Source: Legionella waltersii (GTDB lineage: Bacteria; Pseudomonadota; Gammaproteobacteria; Legionellales; Legionellaceae). From it: DNA of 64,000 nt. The position numbers and the translations under genes are program-made. A model generated the notes under the pieces. The model searched no databases, was not told the origin of the DNA, and saw only the letters and a program-made list of their open reading frames with translations. The stretch spans positions 185,486 to 249,485 of the forward strand of contig NZ_LNZB01000056.1 of assembly GCF_001468085.1 (NCBI RefSeq). The letters run 5' to 3'. Of this stretch, positions 34,027-43,927 are shown in pieces; the stretch's first letter is position 1; each line of letters opens with the position of its first letter.

Positions 34027-34751
34027 TGGCAAAAATACATATCACGATGCAGGGCAAAGGTGGTGTCGGTAAATCCTTTGTCTCGGCGACTACCGCTCAG
34101 TACAAATTTAATAAAGGACAATCTCCTCTGTGTATTGATACTGATCCAATTAACGCCACTTTTCATGGGTTTAAGTCACTTAAAGTTGAACGCCTGAATA
34201 TTATGGAGGGCGATGAAATCAATCCGCGCCATTTTGACGTTTTAATTGAAAAAATTGCAAATACGCAAGACGACGTAATTATTGATAATGGTGCCAGCTC
34301 TTTTGTGCCTTTATCGCATTATCTCATCACCAATCAGGTGCCTACCTTGTTAAAGGGCATGGGGCATGAACTTATCATCCATACCGTTATCACTGGTGGT
34401 CAAGCGTTGCTGGACACAATAAACGGCTTTGCTCAGCTGGTAAACCAATTTCCAGAAGATGTTCGATATGTTCTATGGTTAAATCCTTATTGGGGAAGGA
34501 TTGAGAGTGAGGGAAAATCATTTGAGCAACTGAAGGTATACAAAGAGACAAAAGACCGAATCGCAGCAATAATTAATATCCCTGATTTAAAGGAAGAAAC
34601 TTTCGGCCATGACCTCTCAAATATGCTTCAACAAAAAATTACATTTAATGAAGCAATCGATTCCCCTGAGCGAAATATTATGACCAGGCAGCGATTAAAG
34701 CTAATACGGGATCAACTATTCAACCAGATTGATAACGCCATGGTGCTCTAA
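34026..34751 (+). CDS. traL: TraL, ParA/MinD-like ATPase
   Basis: 241-aa P-loop ATPase with deviant Walker A MQGKGGVGKSFVSATTAQY (residues 8-26) and the ParA-like VIIDNGASSFVPL. RP4 carries the equivalent traKLM block; TraL is non-essential there and may aid relaxosome or plasmid positioning. One-nt overlap with traM. Confidence 0.9.
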   Translation: MAKIHITMQGKGGVGKSFVSATTAQYKFNKGQSPLCIDTDPINATFHGFKSLKVERLNIMEGDEINPRHFDVLIEKIANTQDDVIIDNGASSFVPLSHYLITNQVPTLLKGMGHELIIHTVITGGQALLDTINGFAQLVNQFPEDVRYVLWLNPYWGRIESEGKSFEQLKVYKETKDRIAAIINIPDLKEETFGHDLSNMLQQKITFNEAIDSPERNIMTRQRLKLIRDQLFNQIDNAMVL

Positions 34752-35200
34752 TGTCAGATACAATTAATGAAGCCATTAAAACCATTGCAGTAAAACATGG
34801 TGTGGTTTTGGGAAAAGATGATCCGATACTCATTCTCCAAACCATGAATGAAAAATTGCTAGAGGAAAACCGAAAGGCTCAGCAGGTTATGCTAACTCAG
34901 TTCAAAGAGGAAATGGAGAACATTTCCTCTCAATGGAAGGTTGATGCTAAAGAAAAAGCAGAGAAACTACTCAATGCTGCATTGGCTAGTAGTAAAGAAG
35001 CTATGAACAAGCTACTGAGGGATGCTACCAATGAATTCGTTCATGCTATGAAAAACGTGATATCAGATTCATTGGCAAAAGCAAAGGATTTGACTCAACA
35101 GACGAGCAAAGCAAGTCGATTTACATGGTTAACATCAGTAACAATTTTTGCTGTTTCTTGCACATTTATGCTGTTCATACTTATTAATTTTTTGAGGTAA
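34751..35200 (+). CDS. traM: TraM-like membrane-anchored coiled-coil protein
   Basis: 149 aa: a Lys/Glu/Gln-rich helical region (MNEKLLEENRKAQQVMLTQF, KAEKLLNAALASSKEAMNK) ending in one membrane anchor (TSVTIFAVSCTFMLFILINF). It occupies the RP4 traM position after traL. The 3' end contains the Shine-Dalgarno (GAGG 35194-35197) used by the following leader ORF. Confidence 0.82.
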   Translation: MSDTINEAIKTIAVKHGVVLGKDDPILILQTMNEKLLEENRKAQQVMLTQFKEEMENISSQWKVDAKEKAEKLLNAALASSKEAMNKLLRDATNEFVHAMKNVISDSLAKAKDLTQQTSKASRFTWLTSVTIFAVSCTFMLFILINFLR

Positions 35201-35203
35201 CTC

Positions 35204-35236
35204 ATGCATTCAATTGGAACAAAATATGAAAAATGA
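35204..35236 (+). CDS. Possible 10-aa leader peptide before hsdM
   Basis: ATG 35204 has GAGG 6 nt upstream and encodes MHSIGTKYEK. Its stop TGA (35234-35236) overlaps the hsdM start ATG (35226). No comparable Shine-Dalgarno serves hsdM itself, so translation of hsdM may be coupled to this leader. Prediction only. Confidence 0.4.
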   Translation: MHSIGTKYEK

Positions 35237-37256
35237 AAATAATAAAAAGATAGAAAATCTGAGTACATTTTCATGGTCCATAGCTGAAATACTGCGAGGT
35301 GATTTCAAGCAGTCTGAATATGGTAAGGTTATCTTGCCATTTGTTGTTTTGCGTCGATTGGATTGTATTTTAGAACCTTCTAAAGATGCGGTAGTTAGTG
35401 CGAACGAAAAGTTACCTGAAGGGATAGATGATCATACTAAAGACATGATGCTATTTAGTGCTGTTGGAGGTGGTCTGAAAGTTTATAACTACAATACACT
35501 CACCTTTAGTAAAATTCGAAATCAAGATCCAGGTGATGTACATAAGAATTTATTAGACTATATTACCAGTTTTAATAGTAGTGTTCGTGATATTTTTCTT
35601 GAAAAATTCCTCTTTACTGATCAGCTGAAGCGCTTAAAGGATGGAGGAATTTTATGGCAAGTATTCGATCTCTTCTGCCAGATAGATTTGCATCCTGATA
35701 ATATTTCCAATATTGAGATGGGGTATCTCTTTGAAGATTTGATTCGCCGTTTTTCTGAAATTTCGAATGAAACAGCAGGGGAACATTTCACACCTCGTGA
35801 AGTTATTCGTTTGATTGTTGATCTTTTGTTGATTAATGATGCTGAAGCATTGGCTGGTTCGGGAATCATTCGCACAGTTTATGATCCTGCCTGTGGAACA
35901 GGTGGTATGCTTGCACTTATGGAAGAGGCAATGAAGGAATATAACTCTAAAATTCGTGTTGAGCTCTACGGGCAGGAACTAAACCCAGAATCCTTTGGTA
36001 TCTGCACATCTGACATGTTGGTGACAGGTCATAACCCAGAGCAAATTGCTTTCGGTAATACGTTAACAGAAGATGCTCACAAGGATAAAAAATTTCACTA
36101 CATGCTTTCCAATCCTCCGTATGGGGTAGATTGGAAAAAATACCAAGATCCTATTAAGCAAGAAGCACAAGAAAAAGGTATGGATGGTCGTTTTGGTGCT
36201 GGATTACCCCGCATATCTGATGGGCAGTTGCTTTTCTTGCAGCACATGATTTCAAAAATGCGAGATGATGAAGTAGGCTCACGCATTGGTATAGTGATGA
36301 ATGGTTCGCCTCTTTTCACTGGTGGGGCAGGATCTGGCGAGAGTGAAATCCGCCGATGGATGCTGGAAAATGATTGGGTAGAGGCGATTATCGCATTACC
36401 TACTGATTTGTTTTACAACACCGGCATACAAACCTATGTTTGGATGCTTACGAATAAGAAGGACAAGAACCGTTGGGGAAAGGTACAGCTAATTAATGCA
36501 AGTAGTGAACGATTTTGGCAATCCATGCGAAAAAGCCTTGGTAGCAAGCGTCGAGAGATTCCAGATCATGCACGTAGTGAAATAGTGAAAATTTATTATG
36601 AAATGCTTAATGGTGGTGGTGATTGGAGCGAATTTTCTAAAATTTTTGATAGGGAAGAGTTTGGTTATCGAGAAATACGCATTGAGCGACCTTTGAGGCT
36701 AAATTTTGAAGGGAGTAACGAGCGCTTAGAATTGCTTCAACATGAAAAAACGTTTCTAAATCTTTCTAAAATTGAGCAACAAGAGCTAATAGTAGCACTT
36801 AATCACAATACATTAAAACAGCAATTCAAAAACCGGGATGCATTTGAAGAAGCACTTAAAACATCATTAAAAAATTTAAGTTTCAAGTTAACTACTCCAT
36901 TGAAAAAAGCGATTCTTTCAACTCTTTCAGAGAAAGATGAAACTGCTGATATTTGCTATGATGCTAAAGGCAATCCTGAGCCTGATGCTGATTTACGCGA
37001 TCATGAATTAGTGCCACTTACAGAAGATTGGCGAGAATATGTTGAGCGAGAAGTAAAGCCTTTTGTTGCAGATGCTTGGGTAGATGACAGCTACAAAGAT
37101 ATAACCGATGGCAAAGTGGGGCGTATAGGCTATGAAATTAATTTTAATCGTTATTTTTATAAATATGTTCCACCGCGCTCTGTGACTGAGATTGATGAAG
37201 AGCTTAAACAATTGGAAGCAGATATTGCTAATTTGCTGAAAGAGGTAGTGGAATGA
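35226..37256 (+). CDS. hsdM: Type I restriction-modification methylase subunit
   Basis: 676-aa N6-adenine methyltransferase subunit. N-terminal HsdM domain (WSIAEILRGDFKQSEYGKVI, LPFVVLRRLDCIL); SAM-binding DPACGTGGMLALMEEA near 219; catalytic NPPYGVDWKKY near 295; FGAGLPRISDGQLLFLQHMI typical of HsdM. The C-terminal 150 residues are longer than in many HsdM proteins. ATG 35226 is preferred over the TTG at 35214. Coupled to hsdS by ATGA overlap. Confidence 0.95.
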   Translation: MKNENNKKIENLSTFSWSIAEILRGDFKQSEYGKVILPFVVLRRLDCILEPSKDAVVSANEKLPEGIDDHTKDMMLFSAVGGGLKVYNYNTLTFSKIRNQDPGDVHKNLLDYITSFNSSVRDIFLEKFLFTDQLKRLKDGGILWQVFDLFCQIDLHPDNISNIEMGYLFEDLIRRFSEISNETAGEHFTPREVIRLIVDLLLINDAEALAGSGIIRTVYDPACGTGGMLALMEEAMKEYNSKIRVELYGQELNPESFGICTSDMLVTGHNPEQIAFGNTLTEDAHKDKKFHYMLSNPPYGVDWKKYQDPIKQEAQEKGMDGRFGAGLPRISDGQLLFLQHMISKMRDDEVGSRIGIVMNGSPLFTGGAGSGESEIRRWMLENDWVEAIIALPTDLFYNTGIQTYVWMLTNKKDKNRWGKVQLINASSERFWQSMRKSLGSKRREIPDHARSEIVKIYYEMLNGGGDWSEFSKIFDREEFGYREIRIERPLRLNFEGSNERLELLQHEKTFLNLSKIEQQELIVALNHNTLKQQFKNRDAFEEALKTSLKNLSFKLTTPLKKAILSTLSEKDETADICYDAKGNPEPDADLRDHELVPLTEDWREYVEREVKPFVADAWVDDSYKDITDGKVGRIGYEINFNRYFYKYVPPRSVTEIDEELKQLEADIANLLKEVVE

Positions 37257-38596
37257 ACCATCAGACTTTCTTGGACAAATTTGCAATTAATTATCGATGG
37301 AAATCTGTTCCAGCAAAACGAAATTTTAGAAATATAAAACAGGTAAACAAAGGCATGATAGAAGAACATCGCCTTGCACTTACGCTCGGAGGCGTAATAG
37401 ATAGATCGCTAGATGATGTAGAGGGATTACAGTCGTCCGATTATTCGACCTACCAAATTTTTGAAAAGGACGATCTTGTTTTTAAATTAATAGATTTGGA
37501 AAATATCAAAACTAGCCGAGTTGGATATGTTCCACGACGAGGTATAATGAGTCCCGCATATATTCGATTATCACCTACATCCGAACTAGTGATACCAAGA
37601 TACTATTATTGGCTTTTTTATGCTGCATACATAAATAACATTTTTAATGGTATGGGTGGAGGTGTCCGACAGAATTTAACTCCAACAGACTTATTAGAAT
37701 TTCCTATACCTCTTGCCCCCAAAGAAACTCAAAAAGAAATCACAATTTTTTTGGATCGTGAAACTGATCGTATTGACCAGTTGATTGAGAGGAAGCAAAG
37801 ATTAATTGTTGTTCTTCAAGAAAAGCAAGCTAACCTAATTAATCATATTGTTCGTCAAGGTATTCAATCTAATATAACCATGAAAAGAATTGATTTTCCT
37901 GGGATAGAATTAATTCCTGAACGTTGGGAGGTTAAGAAACTTAGATATTTGGGGAGTTTTCAAAATGGTGTAAGTGAGGGTGCGGAGTATTTTGGTGAGG
38001 GTTATCCATTTGTTGGCTATGGAGATGTTTATAATCATTTCGCACTGCCAGCAAATGTGAACGGGTTAGCAAAATCTAGTGATATAGATAGAAAGCGTTA
38101 TTCTGTTCTTGCTGGTGATGTATTTTTTACTAGAACATCAGAAGTGGCTGAAGAGATCGGCATTTCTTCAGTGTGTCTAGAAACTATCGATAACGCAACA
38201 TTCTCTGGATTCTTAATAAGATTTCGTCCAAGTGCAAAAACTTTTTTACCAAATTTTTCAAAATATTACTTTAGAAGTGATATACCTAGATTATTTTTTG
38301 TTAAAGAAATGAATCTAGTTACTAGAGTCTCTTTGAGCCAGGGATTACTTAAGAGTTTGCCTGTAATTATTCCTCCAATTGAAGAGCAGGAAGAAATATC
38401 CCACTATCTTGATACGAAAATTGAAAAAATTAACTTGCTGATTAAGAATGTAGAACATTCAATCAATCAACTTAAGGAATTCCGAATTGCCTTAATCACT
38501 GAAGCAGTTACAGGCCAACTAGACATCAATTCATGGAATAAAAGAGGTAGCACTGATGAGAGCATCGATAATATCGAGGAGGCAATGCGGGCATGA
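37253..38596 (+). CDS. hsdS: Type I restriction-modification specificity subunit
   Basis: 447 aa with two target-recognition domains (about 20-165 and 220-380). Each is followed by a conserved coiled coil (FLDRETDRIDQLIERKQRLI; HYLDTKIEKINLLIKNVEHS) that sets the spacing of the bipartite recognition site. The second half begins PGIELIPERWEVKKLRYLG, typical of HsdS. The target sequence cannot be read from the protein. Coupled to hsdM and hsdR by 4-nt overlaps. Confidence 0.94.
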   Translation: MNHQTFLDKFAINYRWKSVPAKRNFRNIKQVNKGMIEEHRLALTLGGVIDRSLDDVEGLQSSDYSTYQIFEKDDLVFKLIDLENIKTSRVGYVPRRGIMSPAYIRLSPTSELVIPRYYYWLFYAAYINNIFNGMGGGVRQNLTPTDLLEFPIPLAPKETQKEITIFLDRETDRIDQLIERKQRLIVVLQEKQANLINHIVRQGIQSNITMKRIDFPGIELIPERWEVKKLRYLGSFQNGVSEGAEYFGEGYPFVGYGDVYNHFALPANVNGLAKSSDIDRKRYSVLAGDVFFTRTSEVAEEIGISSVCLETIDNATFSGFLIRFRPSAKTFLPNFSKYYFRSDIPRLFFVKEMNLVTRVSLSQGLLKSLPVIIPPIEEQEEISHYLDTKIEKINLLIKNVEHSINQLKEFRIALITEAVTGQLDINSWNKRGSTDESIDNIEEAMRA

Positions 38597-41577
38597 CGGA
38601 TACAACTAAGCATAAGCGAACCTACTCTCAGGACACTATCCGTCGGGAAAATGTGCTGCAATATCATGTGATCGATCAGCTAGTTAAAAATCTAGGTTAT
38701 GTCCATCGTAGTACAGAAGATTTTGATCGTGCTTCAGCACTCGACAAAGTGCTGGTAATACAATTCATTAAATCCACTCAGCATGATGAATGGAAACGGT
38801 TGGAAGAGCAATATTCTGCTAGCGCTGAAGCCGAATTTTTTAAGCAATTGGAAAAGGCGCTGAAAACTCGCGGAACGCTGGATGTGCTGCGCCAAGGTAT
38901 TAAACTCATCCCTGGTATTAAATTCTCCCTTTGTTTTTTTAAACCGGCTTCAGGTATAAATAAAGAATTATTACAGCTCTTTGAGGCAAATATTCTTTCG
39001 GTGATTGACGAACTAAAATATAGCAGTAAACAAGATAACCGTATTGATATTGGTCTGTTTGTTAATGGCATTCCGTTAGCGACTATCGAATGTAAAAATC
39101 AATCAACAGGTACGACGTTCCGCCATGCTGAAAAACAATACCGTTCTGATCGCTCACCAGCAGGTGAACCATTACTAACTTTTAAACAAGGCGCATTGGT
39201 ACATTTTGCAATGGATGAAGACAATGTTTCCATGACGACGCGATTAGCAAATGGTAAAACTCGATTTTTACCATTTAACCGAGGCCATAATGGTGGTGCA
39301 GGAAACCCTGATATCGCCGATGAGTTTCGTGTTGGTTATTTGTATGCTGACCAACCTGAAGGAAAAGCTATCCTCTCGCGAGATATTTTGCTTGATATTG
39401 TTGGAAGATTTATGCATCTGGAATTAAAAGATGGTAAAGAGGTCATGATATTTCCGCGCTTTCAGCAGTTAGATGCCGTATTAAAGTTATTAAGACATTC
39501 AAAACAATATGGCTCAGGTCATAGTTATTTAATTCAGCATTCAGCAGGTTCAGGTAAATCTAATACCATTGGTTGGACTGCCCATAGAATGGTTACTTTA
39601 CATGATGAAAATGACCAACCAGTATTTAACACCGCCATTATTGTGACTGATCGTATTGTTTTAGATCGCCAATTACAAAATACTGTGGCTCAGTTTGAGC
39701 AAACTAAAGGCGTGGTAAAAAAGATTGATGGCACGTCACGACAGTTGAAAGACGCCATTAAGCAAGGTGCGCGTATTATCATTACTACAATTCATAAATT
39801 TTCGACTGAACATTTAAAGGAAATCTCTGGTCAAAGCAAGCGTCGATTTGCTGTACTGATAGACGAAGCGCATGGTTCTCAGTCAGGTAAGCATGCTGAT
39901 AATCTTTCAAAAACGTTGACACGTGAAGAAGGCAATAATAGTCCATCTGATATAGAAGATATAATCGCTGATTATCAACGACAACGTGGACCACAGGCTA
40001 ATATCAGTTATTTCGCTTTCACGGCCACACCGCGTAATGTCACACTAGAGCGATTTGGCACAAAAGGACCGGACGGGTTGCCATATCCATTCCATCTTTA
40101 TTCCATGCGTCAAGCTATTGAAGAGGGCTTTATTCTTGACGTGTTGCAGAATTATATGACCTACAAACAATACTATAAGCTGGAAAAAGCCATAGAAGAT
40201 GATCCAGAATTGCAAGGGAGAAGGGCGCATCGCCGCGTTGCCAGATTTGCGATATTACACCCCACAGCAATTGCTCAGAAAGTAGAGGTAATTGTTGAAC
40301 ATTTTCGTCGCCATGTGATGCAAGAGATAAATGGTGAAGCTAAAGCAATGGTTGTCACTCAAAGTCGTGAACATGCACTTAAATATTATTTCGGTATAAA
40401 AAAATATATTGAGGAGAGGCAGTATGTAGGTGTGAAAGCCTTGGTTGCTTTTTCAGGTGAGCTAGAAATCGATGGTGAAACCTACACCGAAGCAGAATTA
40501 AATGGCTTCGCTGAAACTCAATTACCGGAAAGGTTTGATAAAGATTTTCAATTATTGATTGTGGCAGAGAAATATCAAACAGGTTTTGATCAGCCAAAGT
40601 TATGTGCAATGTATATTGATAGAAAACTTGATGGTTTACAAGCAGTACAAACCCTATCAAGGCTAAATCGCACTACCTCAGGAAAAAATAATACATACGT
40701 GCTCGATTTCCAGAATACGATGGAAGACATTCAAAATGCATTTCGACCATTTTATGAAGTCACGTCGCTGGAGGAGATATCTGACCCTAACCAAATTTAT
40801 GAGTTGGAGGGGCGCATTAAGTCTTTTTCTATTATCGACGAAGATGAAGTTAACCGTTTCTCAGAAGTTTTCTATAAAGGAGCGCTTGATCCCCACGATA
40901 GAATTGCGCTAGAAAAATTGGTTAAGAACGCTGTTCAACGTTTTGAATATGAAGAAGACGAAGGAATGCGTGATGAATTTCGACAACTACTTAAGAGTTA
41001 TATGCGGTTTTATTCGTTTGTTGCGCAGGTAATGAGATTGCAGGACACTTGGTTGGAAAAACTTTTTTCCTATGCATCTTGGCTCAATAGATTATTACCA
41101 AATCGGGAAGTGCCAGCGGAAATTGAGATTACAGATGACATGATTCGTTTACAGGCATTCAGAATAGAGAAGAAAGAACAGGGTTCAGCTTCGTTATCTC
41201 CTGGCACAACTTCAACCCTGTCTGCTATCAAAGAATTTGGTGCTAACTCATACACGGAAGAGGAGGAGCGTTCATTATCTGAAATTATTGAGTCTTTTAA
41301 TCAGCGTCATGGCACTGAATTTACCAAAGAAGATTTTTTGCGTTTTGAGAAAGTTAATCAAGAAATACTAAATGACGAAAATTTGAAAGATATGTTGAAA
41401 AATAACCCGCCCGATGTGGTTTTCAGTGCTTTTTCTCAGGCATTTTTTGAAAGTGCGATTCAATTGTTTCAGCGCGATAATCAATTGCAAAATATAATCA
41501 TGACGGATGCCGATGCACGAAATCAGGCGATTAAACATTTCTTTGGACGGGCCTTAAAAGAGGCAAAAAGTGGTTAA
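38593..41577 (+). CDS. hsdR: Type I restriction endonuclease subunit
   Basis: 994-aa translocating nuclease. N-terminal PD-(D/E)XK nuclease with IGLFVNGIPLATIECKNQ near 165; helicase motor with Walker A HSAGSGKSNTIGWTAHRM near 317, motif II VLIDEAHGSQSG near 422, FTATPRN, and motif VI LQAVQTLSRLNRT. It looks intact, so the RM system is probably active and could stabilise the ICE by post-segregational killing as well as exclude phages. Confidence 0.95.
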   Translation: MTDTTKHKRTYSQDTIRRENVLQYHVIDQLVKNLGYVHRSTEDFDRASALDKVLVIQFIKSTQHDEWKRLEEQYSASAEAEFFKQLEKALKTRGTLDVLRQGIKLIPGIKFSLCFFKPASGINKELLQLFEANILSVIDELKYSSKQDNRIDIGLFVNGIPLATIECKNQSTGTTFRHAEKQYRSDRSPAGEPLLTFKQGALVHFAMDEDNVSMTTRLANGKTRFLPFNRGHNGGAGNPDIADEFRVGYLYADQPEGKAILSRDILLDIVGRFMHLELKDGKEVMIFPRFQQLDAVLKLLRHSKQYGSGHSYLIQHSAGSGKSNTIGWTAHRMVTLHDENDQPVFNTAIIVTDRIVLDRQLQNTVAQFEQTKGVVKKIDGTSRQLKDAIKQGARIIITTIHKFSTEHLKEISGQSKRRFAVLIDEAHGSQSGKHADNLSKTLTREEGNNSPSDIEDIIADYQRQRGPQANISYFAFTATPRNVTLERFGTKGPDGLPYPFHLYSMRQAIEEGFILDVLQNYMTYKQYYKLEKAIEDDPELQGRRAHRRVARFAILHPTAIAQKVEVIVEHFRRHVMQEINGEAKAMVVTQSREHALKYYFGIKKYIEERQYVGVKALVAFSGELEIDGETYTEAELNGFAETQLPERFDKDFQLLIVAEKYQTGFDQPKLCAMYIDRKLDGLQAVQTLSRLNRTTSGKNNTYVLDFQNTMEDIQNAFRPFYEVTSLEEISDPNQIYELEGRIKSFSIIDEDEVNRFSEVFYKGALDPHDRIALEKLVKNAVQRFEYEEDEGMRDEFRQLLKSYMRFYSFVAQVMRLQDTWLEKLFSYASWLNRLLPNREVPAEIEITDDMIRLQAFRIEKKEQGSASLSPGTTSTLSAIKEFGANSYTEEEERSLSEIIESFNQRHGTEFTKEDFLRFEKVNQEILNDENLKDMLKNNPPDVVFSAFSQAFFESAIQLFQRDNQLQNIIMTDADARNQAIKHFFGRALKEAKSG

Positions 41578-41738
41578 ATTAAAGATTCCTGTTATTTTCA
41601 GCAAAGAAAATAAATATACTGATTGTGAGTAAAATTTTCGAAATGGCCAAAAATGAAAGCATTTCCAAGCATGTTTATTCGAGTTTTGATGAATGTAATA
41701 GCAACGTATAAATTTATTAATACCTAAGCATGAGCAAG

Positions 41739-42227
41739 TCATCGATCGATAGATGTTATACAATCATGTATTAATTTTTTTAGTACATAATTTTTTTCCA
41801 ATAACAAATACCTTGCTAGATCATGATCTCTATGTTCGGTCGCCATCACAAATATATATTTTTTGTCATTAAATTTACTAACAATAGATAAACCATTATA
41901 AAGTCCAAAAGAGGAACGGCCAGCCATGGTTCGTTTCTCACTTTTATTCATAAAACTGACCTGATTCCATGGAAGTATTGAATTGTTTGAATTTTCTATA
42001 ATTCTTTTTAATGGATCATTGTCGATTAATTTTTCTTCATAATAGAAATCCATCCAATCCTCATGGGTGCAGAATCGGTACGAATTTTTTTTTGAGGTTT
42101 GATCTGAGACTAGATAATAGAAATAATTACATCCCAAGACATTTAGTGGTCGGTATTGTTTGTTGAAAAGAAGTTCTTGATTTTCATCAAAAGAGTGGTA
42201 CATCCTTGAGCATACATCATGTAACAT
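41739..42227 (-). CDS. LuxR-type autoinducer-binding domain without HTH
   Basis: 162 aa covering only the ligand-binding half of a LuxR-family regulator. The invariant ligand-pocket residues are recognisable: W58, Y62, D71-P72 (LIDNDPL), W87 (ILPWNQV) and G112 (FGLYNGLSIV). No helix-turn-helix follows, and no frame downstream encodes one. It is divergent from an MFS transporter with only 73 bp between starts. It may bind a small molecule and act by protein interaction or ligand sequestration. Upstream of the cassette, 41,578-41,738 shows no gene. Confidence 0.7.
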   Translation of the reverse strand: MLHDVCSRMYHSFDENQELLFNKQYRPLNVLGCNYFYYLVSDQTSKKNSYRFCTHEDWMDFYYEEKLIDNDPLKRIIENSNNSILPWNQVSFMNKSEKRTMAGRSSFGLYNGLSIVSKFNDKKYIFVMATEHRDHDLARYLLLEKNYVLKKLIHDCITSIDR

Positions 42228-42300
42228 AATAAATCCTTAAAGCTACAACTTAAATCCATAAAATGCTAAAATAATGTACGACACAATGAAGTGAATGTAA

Positions 42301-43503
42301 ATGACAAATTTGGTTAGGATATCCGTTTTTATCAGTACTGCTATTGAAGTTTTTGATTTAAGTATCTTTGCTTTTCTTATTCCTGTTTTGTCATCCGTTT
42401 TTTTCTCGTCCCATTCACAAAGTTCAGCGATTAATTTTACTGTTTTAGCTTATGTAGTCAGCTATGCAGTGAAACCCTTTTCTGGAATGGTTTTTGGGTA
42501 TCTGTCTGATGCTTATGGTCGTAAACAGGTACTGTCCGTTACTACTTTGTTGATGACTGTTTCCACAGCGATTATTGGTTTATTACCCACCAGCTTATCT
42601 GACATTGATTTATGGGTAGCGTTATTTAGTTGCCGGATTATTCAAGGGCTATCAATATCAGGGGAATTTTCTAATGGTTTAATACTCGCTGTTGAACAAG
42701 GAAAAGATCGTCCGGCATATTCTGGCAGTATGGCATTTATGGGGGGTATTCTTGGCTTGTTATTGGCAAATATCTCAGTTTTTATATTACTAAACCTTTT
42801 ACCTTATGAGCAGATGATTCAATATGGCTGGCGTATACCTTTTTTACTCAGTGCTATTATTTGGCTTGCATTATACCAGATTAGGAAGTTTATTAATGAG
42901 CCATTTGTTCATAAGCCAAATGATAACAAGCGTTTTTCATCTTTGGTAAAAAAATATAGGAAGGAGCTGGTTATTTGCTTTGTAGCTGCAAGTTTATCTG
43001 CTTCTGCTTTTTATATGACCTTTGTTTACATGCCAACTCTTTTATCCTCAGTGGTTCAAAATCAGACTCATCATAAATCCCTATGGGTGACGTTGGTTGC
43101 TTTGTCGGTTTATTTTGTGTGTTTGCCAGTGTTTGGCGCTTTGGCGGACCGGGTAGGTATTACTAAGCAAATTACTGCTGCTTCAGCGTTGTACCTTTTA
43201 TTTTCCTATATCTGTTTTGAATATATTAGCCATTTCAACTATGTTGTTATATTTTGTAGTTTGATATTACTGGCGTTGATTCAATCATTATATAATTCGG
43301 CTTTGCCTGCATTTATGGTTTCATTGTTTCCAGCGATTCATCGAGGTAAGGCTTTAGCAATATCTTATAATACCAGTCTATCCATTTTTGGTGGGTTAAT
43401 GCCCTATATCATATTAAGCCATAAAAATTTTATAAATCCGGGAAGCGTTATTAGTATTTGTGCACTATTAACATTGATTGTATTACGTTTTGTGAGGGAG
43501 TGA
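42301..43503 (+). CDS. MFS transporter (MHS-like)
   Basis: 400-aa, 12-segment major facilitator. The N-half begins VFISTAIEVFDLSIFAFLIP; the loop 2-3 motif is GYLSDAYGRKQVL and the mirror motif in loop 8-9 is GALADRVGITKQ. RIIQGLSISGEFSNG is typical of the metabolite:H+ symporter (ProP/KgtP-type) group. The substrate is unknown. Followed after 2 nt by a DUF4286 gene and divergent from the LuxR-like gene, suggesting a regulated small-molecule cassette. Confidence 0.85.
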   Translation: MTNLVRISVFISTAIEVFDLSIFAFLIPVLSSVFFSSHSQSSAINFTVLAYVVSYAVKPFSGMVFGYLSDAYGRKQVLSVTTLLMTVSTAIIGLLPTSLSDIDLWVALFSCRIIQGLSISGEFSNGLILAVEQGKDRPAYSGSMAFMGGILGLLLANISVFILLNLLPYEQMIQYGWRIPFLLSAIIWLALYQIRKFINEPFVHKPNDNKRFSSLVKKYRKELVICFVAASLSASAFYMTFVYMPTLLSSVVQNQTHHKSLWVTLVALSVYFVCLPVFGALADRVGITKQITAASALYLLFSYICFEYISHFNYVVIFCSLILLALIQSLYNSALPAFMVSLFPAIHRGKALAISYNTSLSIFGGLMPYIILSHKNFINPGSVISICALLTLIVLRFVRE

Positions 43504-43505
43504 TC

Positions 43506-43847
43506 ATGGTTGTATACGAAGTGAATCTGTCTATTGATAATGATATATATAACGAATATAAGGGCTGGTTAGATGAGCATATTCAAGAGATGCTTAAATT
43601 TCCCGGATTTATAAATGCTACGGTGATGCACCAAGCACTGGATGGTGATAGCTCTGATACTCAAAAACATTTAACTGTTCAATATCAAATTGAAAGTGTC
43701 GAGGATTTGAAAAATTATTTTGAAGAGCATGCACCAAAGATGAGAGGGGATGGAGTGAATCGATTTAAGGGGAGATTTTCAGCTACTCGTCGAACATTTG
43801 AAGTGGAGTCTGTTATGACTGTCAGTAAATACGCGAATCACGTATAA
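43506..43847 (+). CDS. DUF4286 family protein
   Basis: 113-aa protein with the dimeric alpha-beta barrel look of DUF4286: VVYEVNLSIDNDIYNEYKGW, LDEHIQEMLKFPGFINATV, then LTVQYQIESVEDLKNYFEEH. ATG 43506 follows GAGGGA; it starts 2 nt after the MFS stop, so both are one operon. Related ferredoxin-like folds include monooxygenase-like and signal-binding proteins; no catalytic residues can be named. Confidence 0.8.
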   Translation: MVVYEVNLSIDNDIYNEYKGWLDEHIQEMLKFPGFINATVMHQALDGDSSDTQKHLTVQYQIESVEDLKNYFEEHAPKMRGDGVNRFKGRFSATRRTFEVESVMTVSKYANHV

Positions 43848-43927
43848 AACAATTGATAAATACTTGATGCTGGTATATTATGGTGTTGTTTGATGATGTT
43901 ACACCAAAATATACGGAGGTATTTATT

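Noticed and set aside
41554-41763. Frameshifted HTH for the LuxR-like solo
   Set aside because: The reading frames beyond the stop at 41739 show no HTH pattern, so the protein is not a simple frameshift of a full LuxR regulator.
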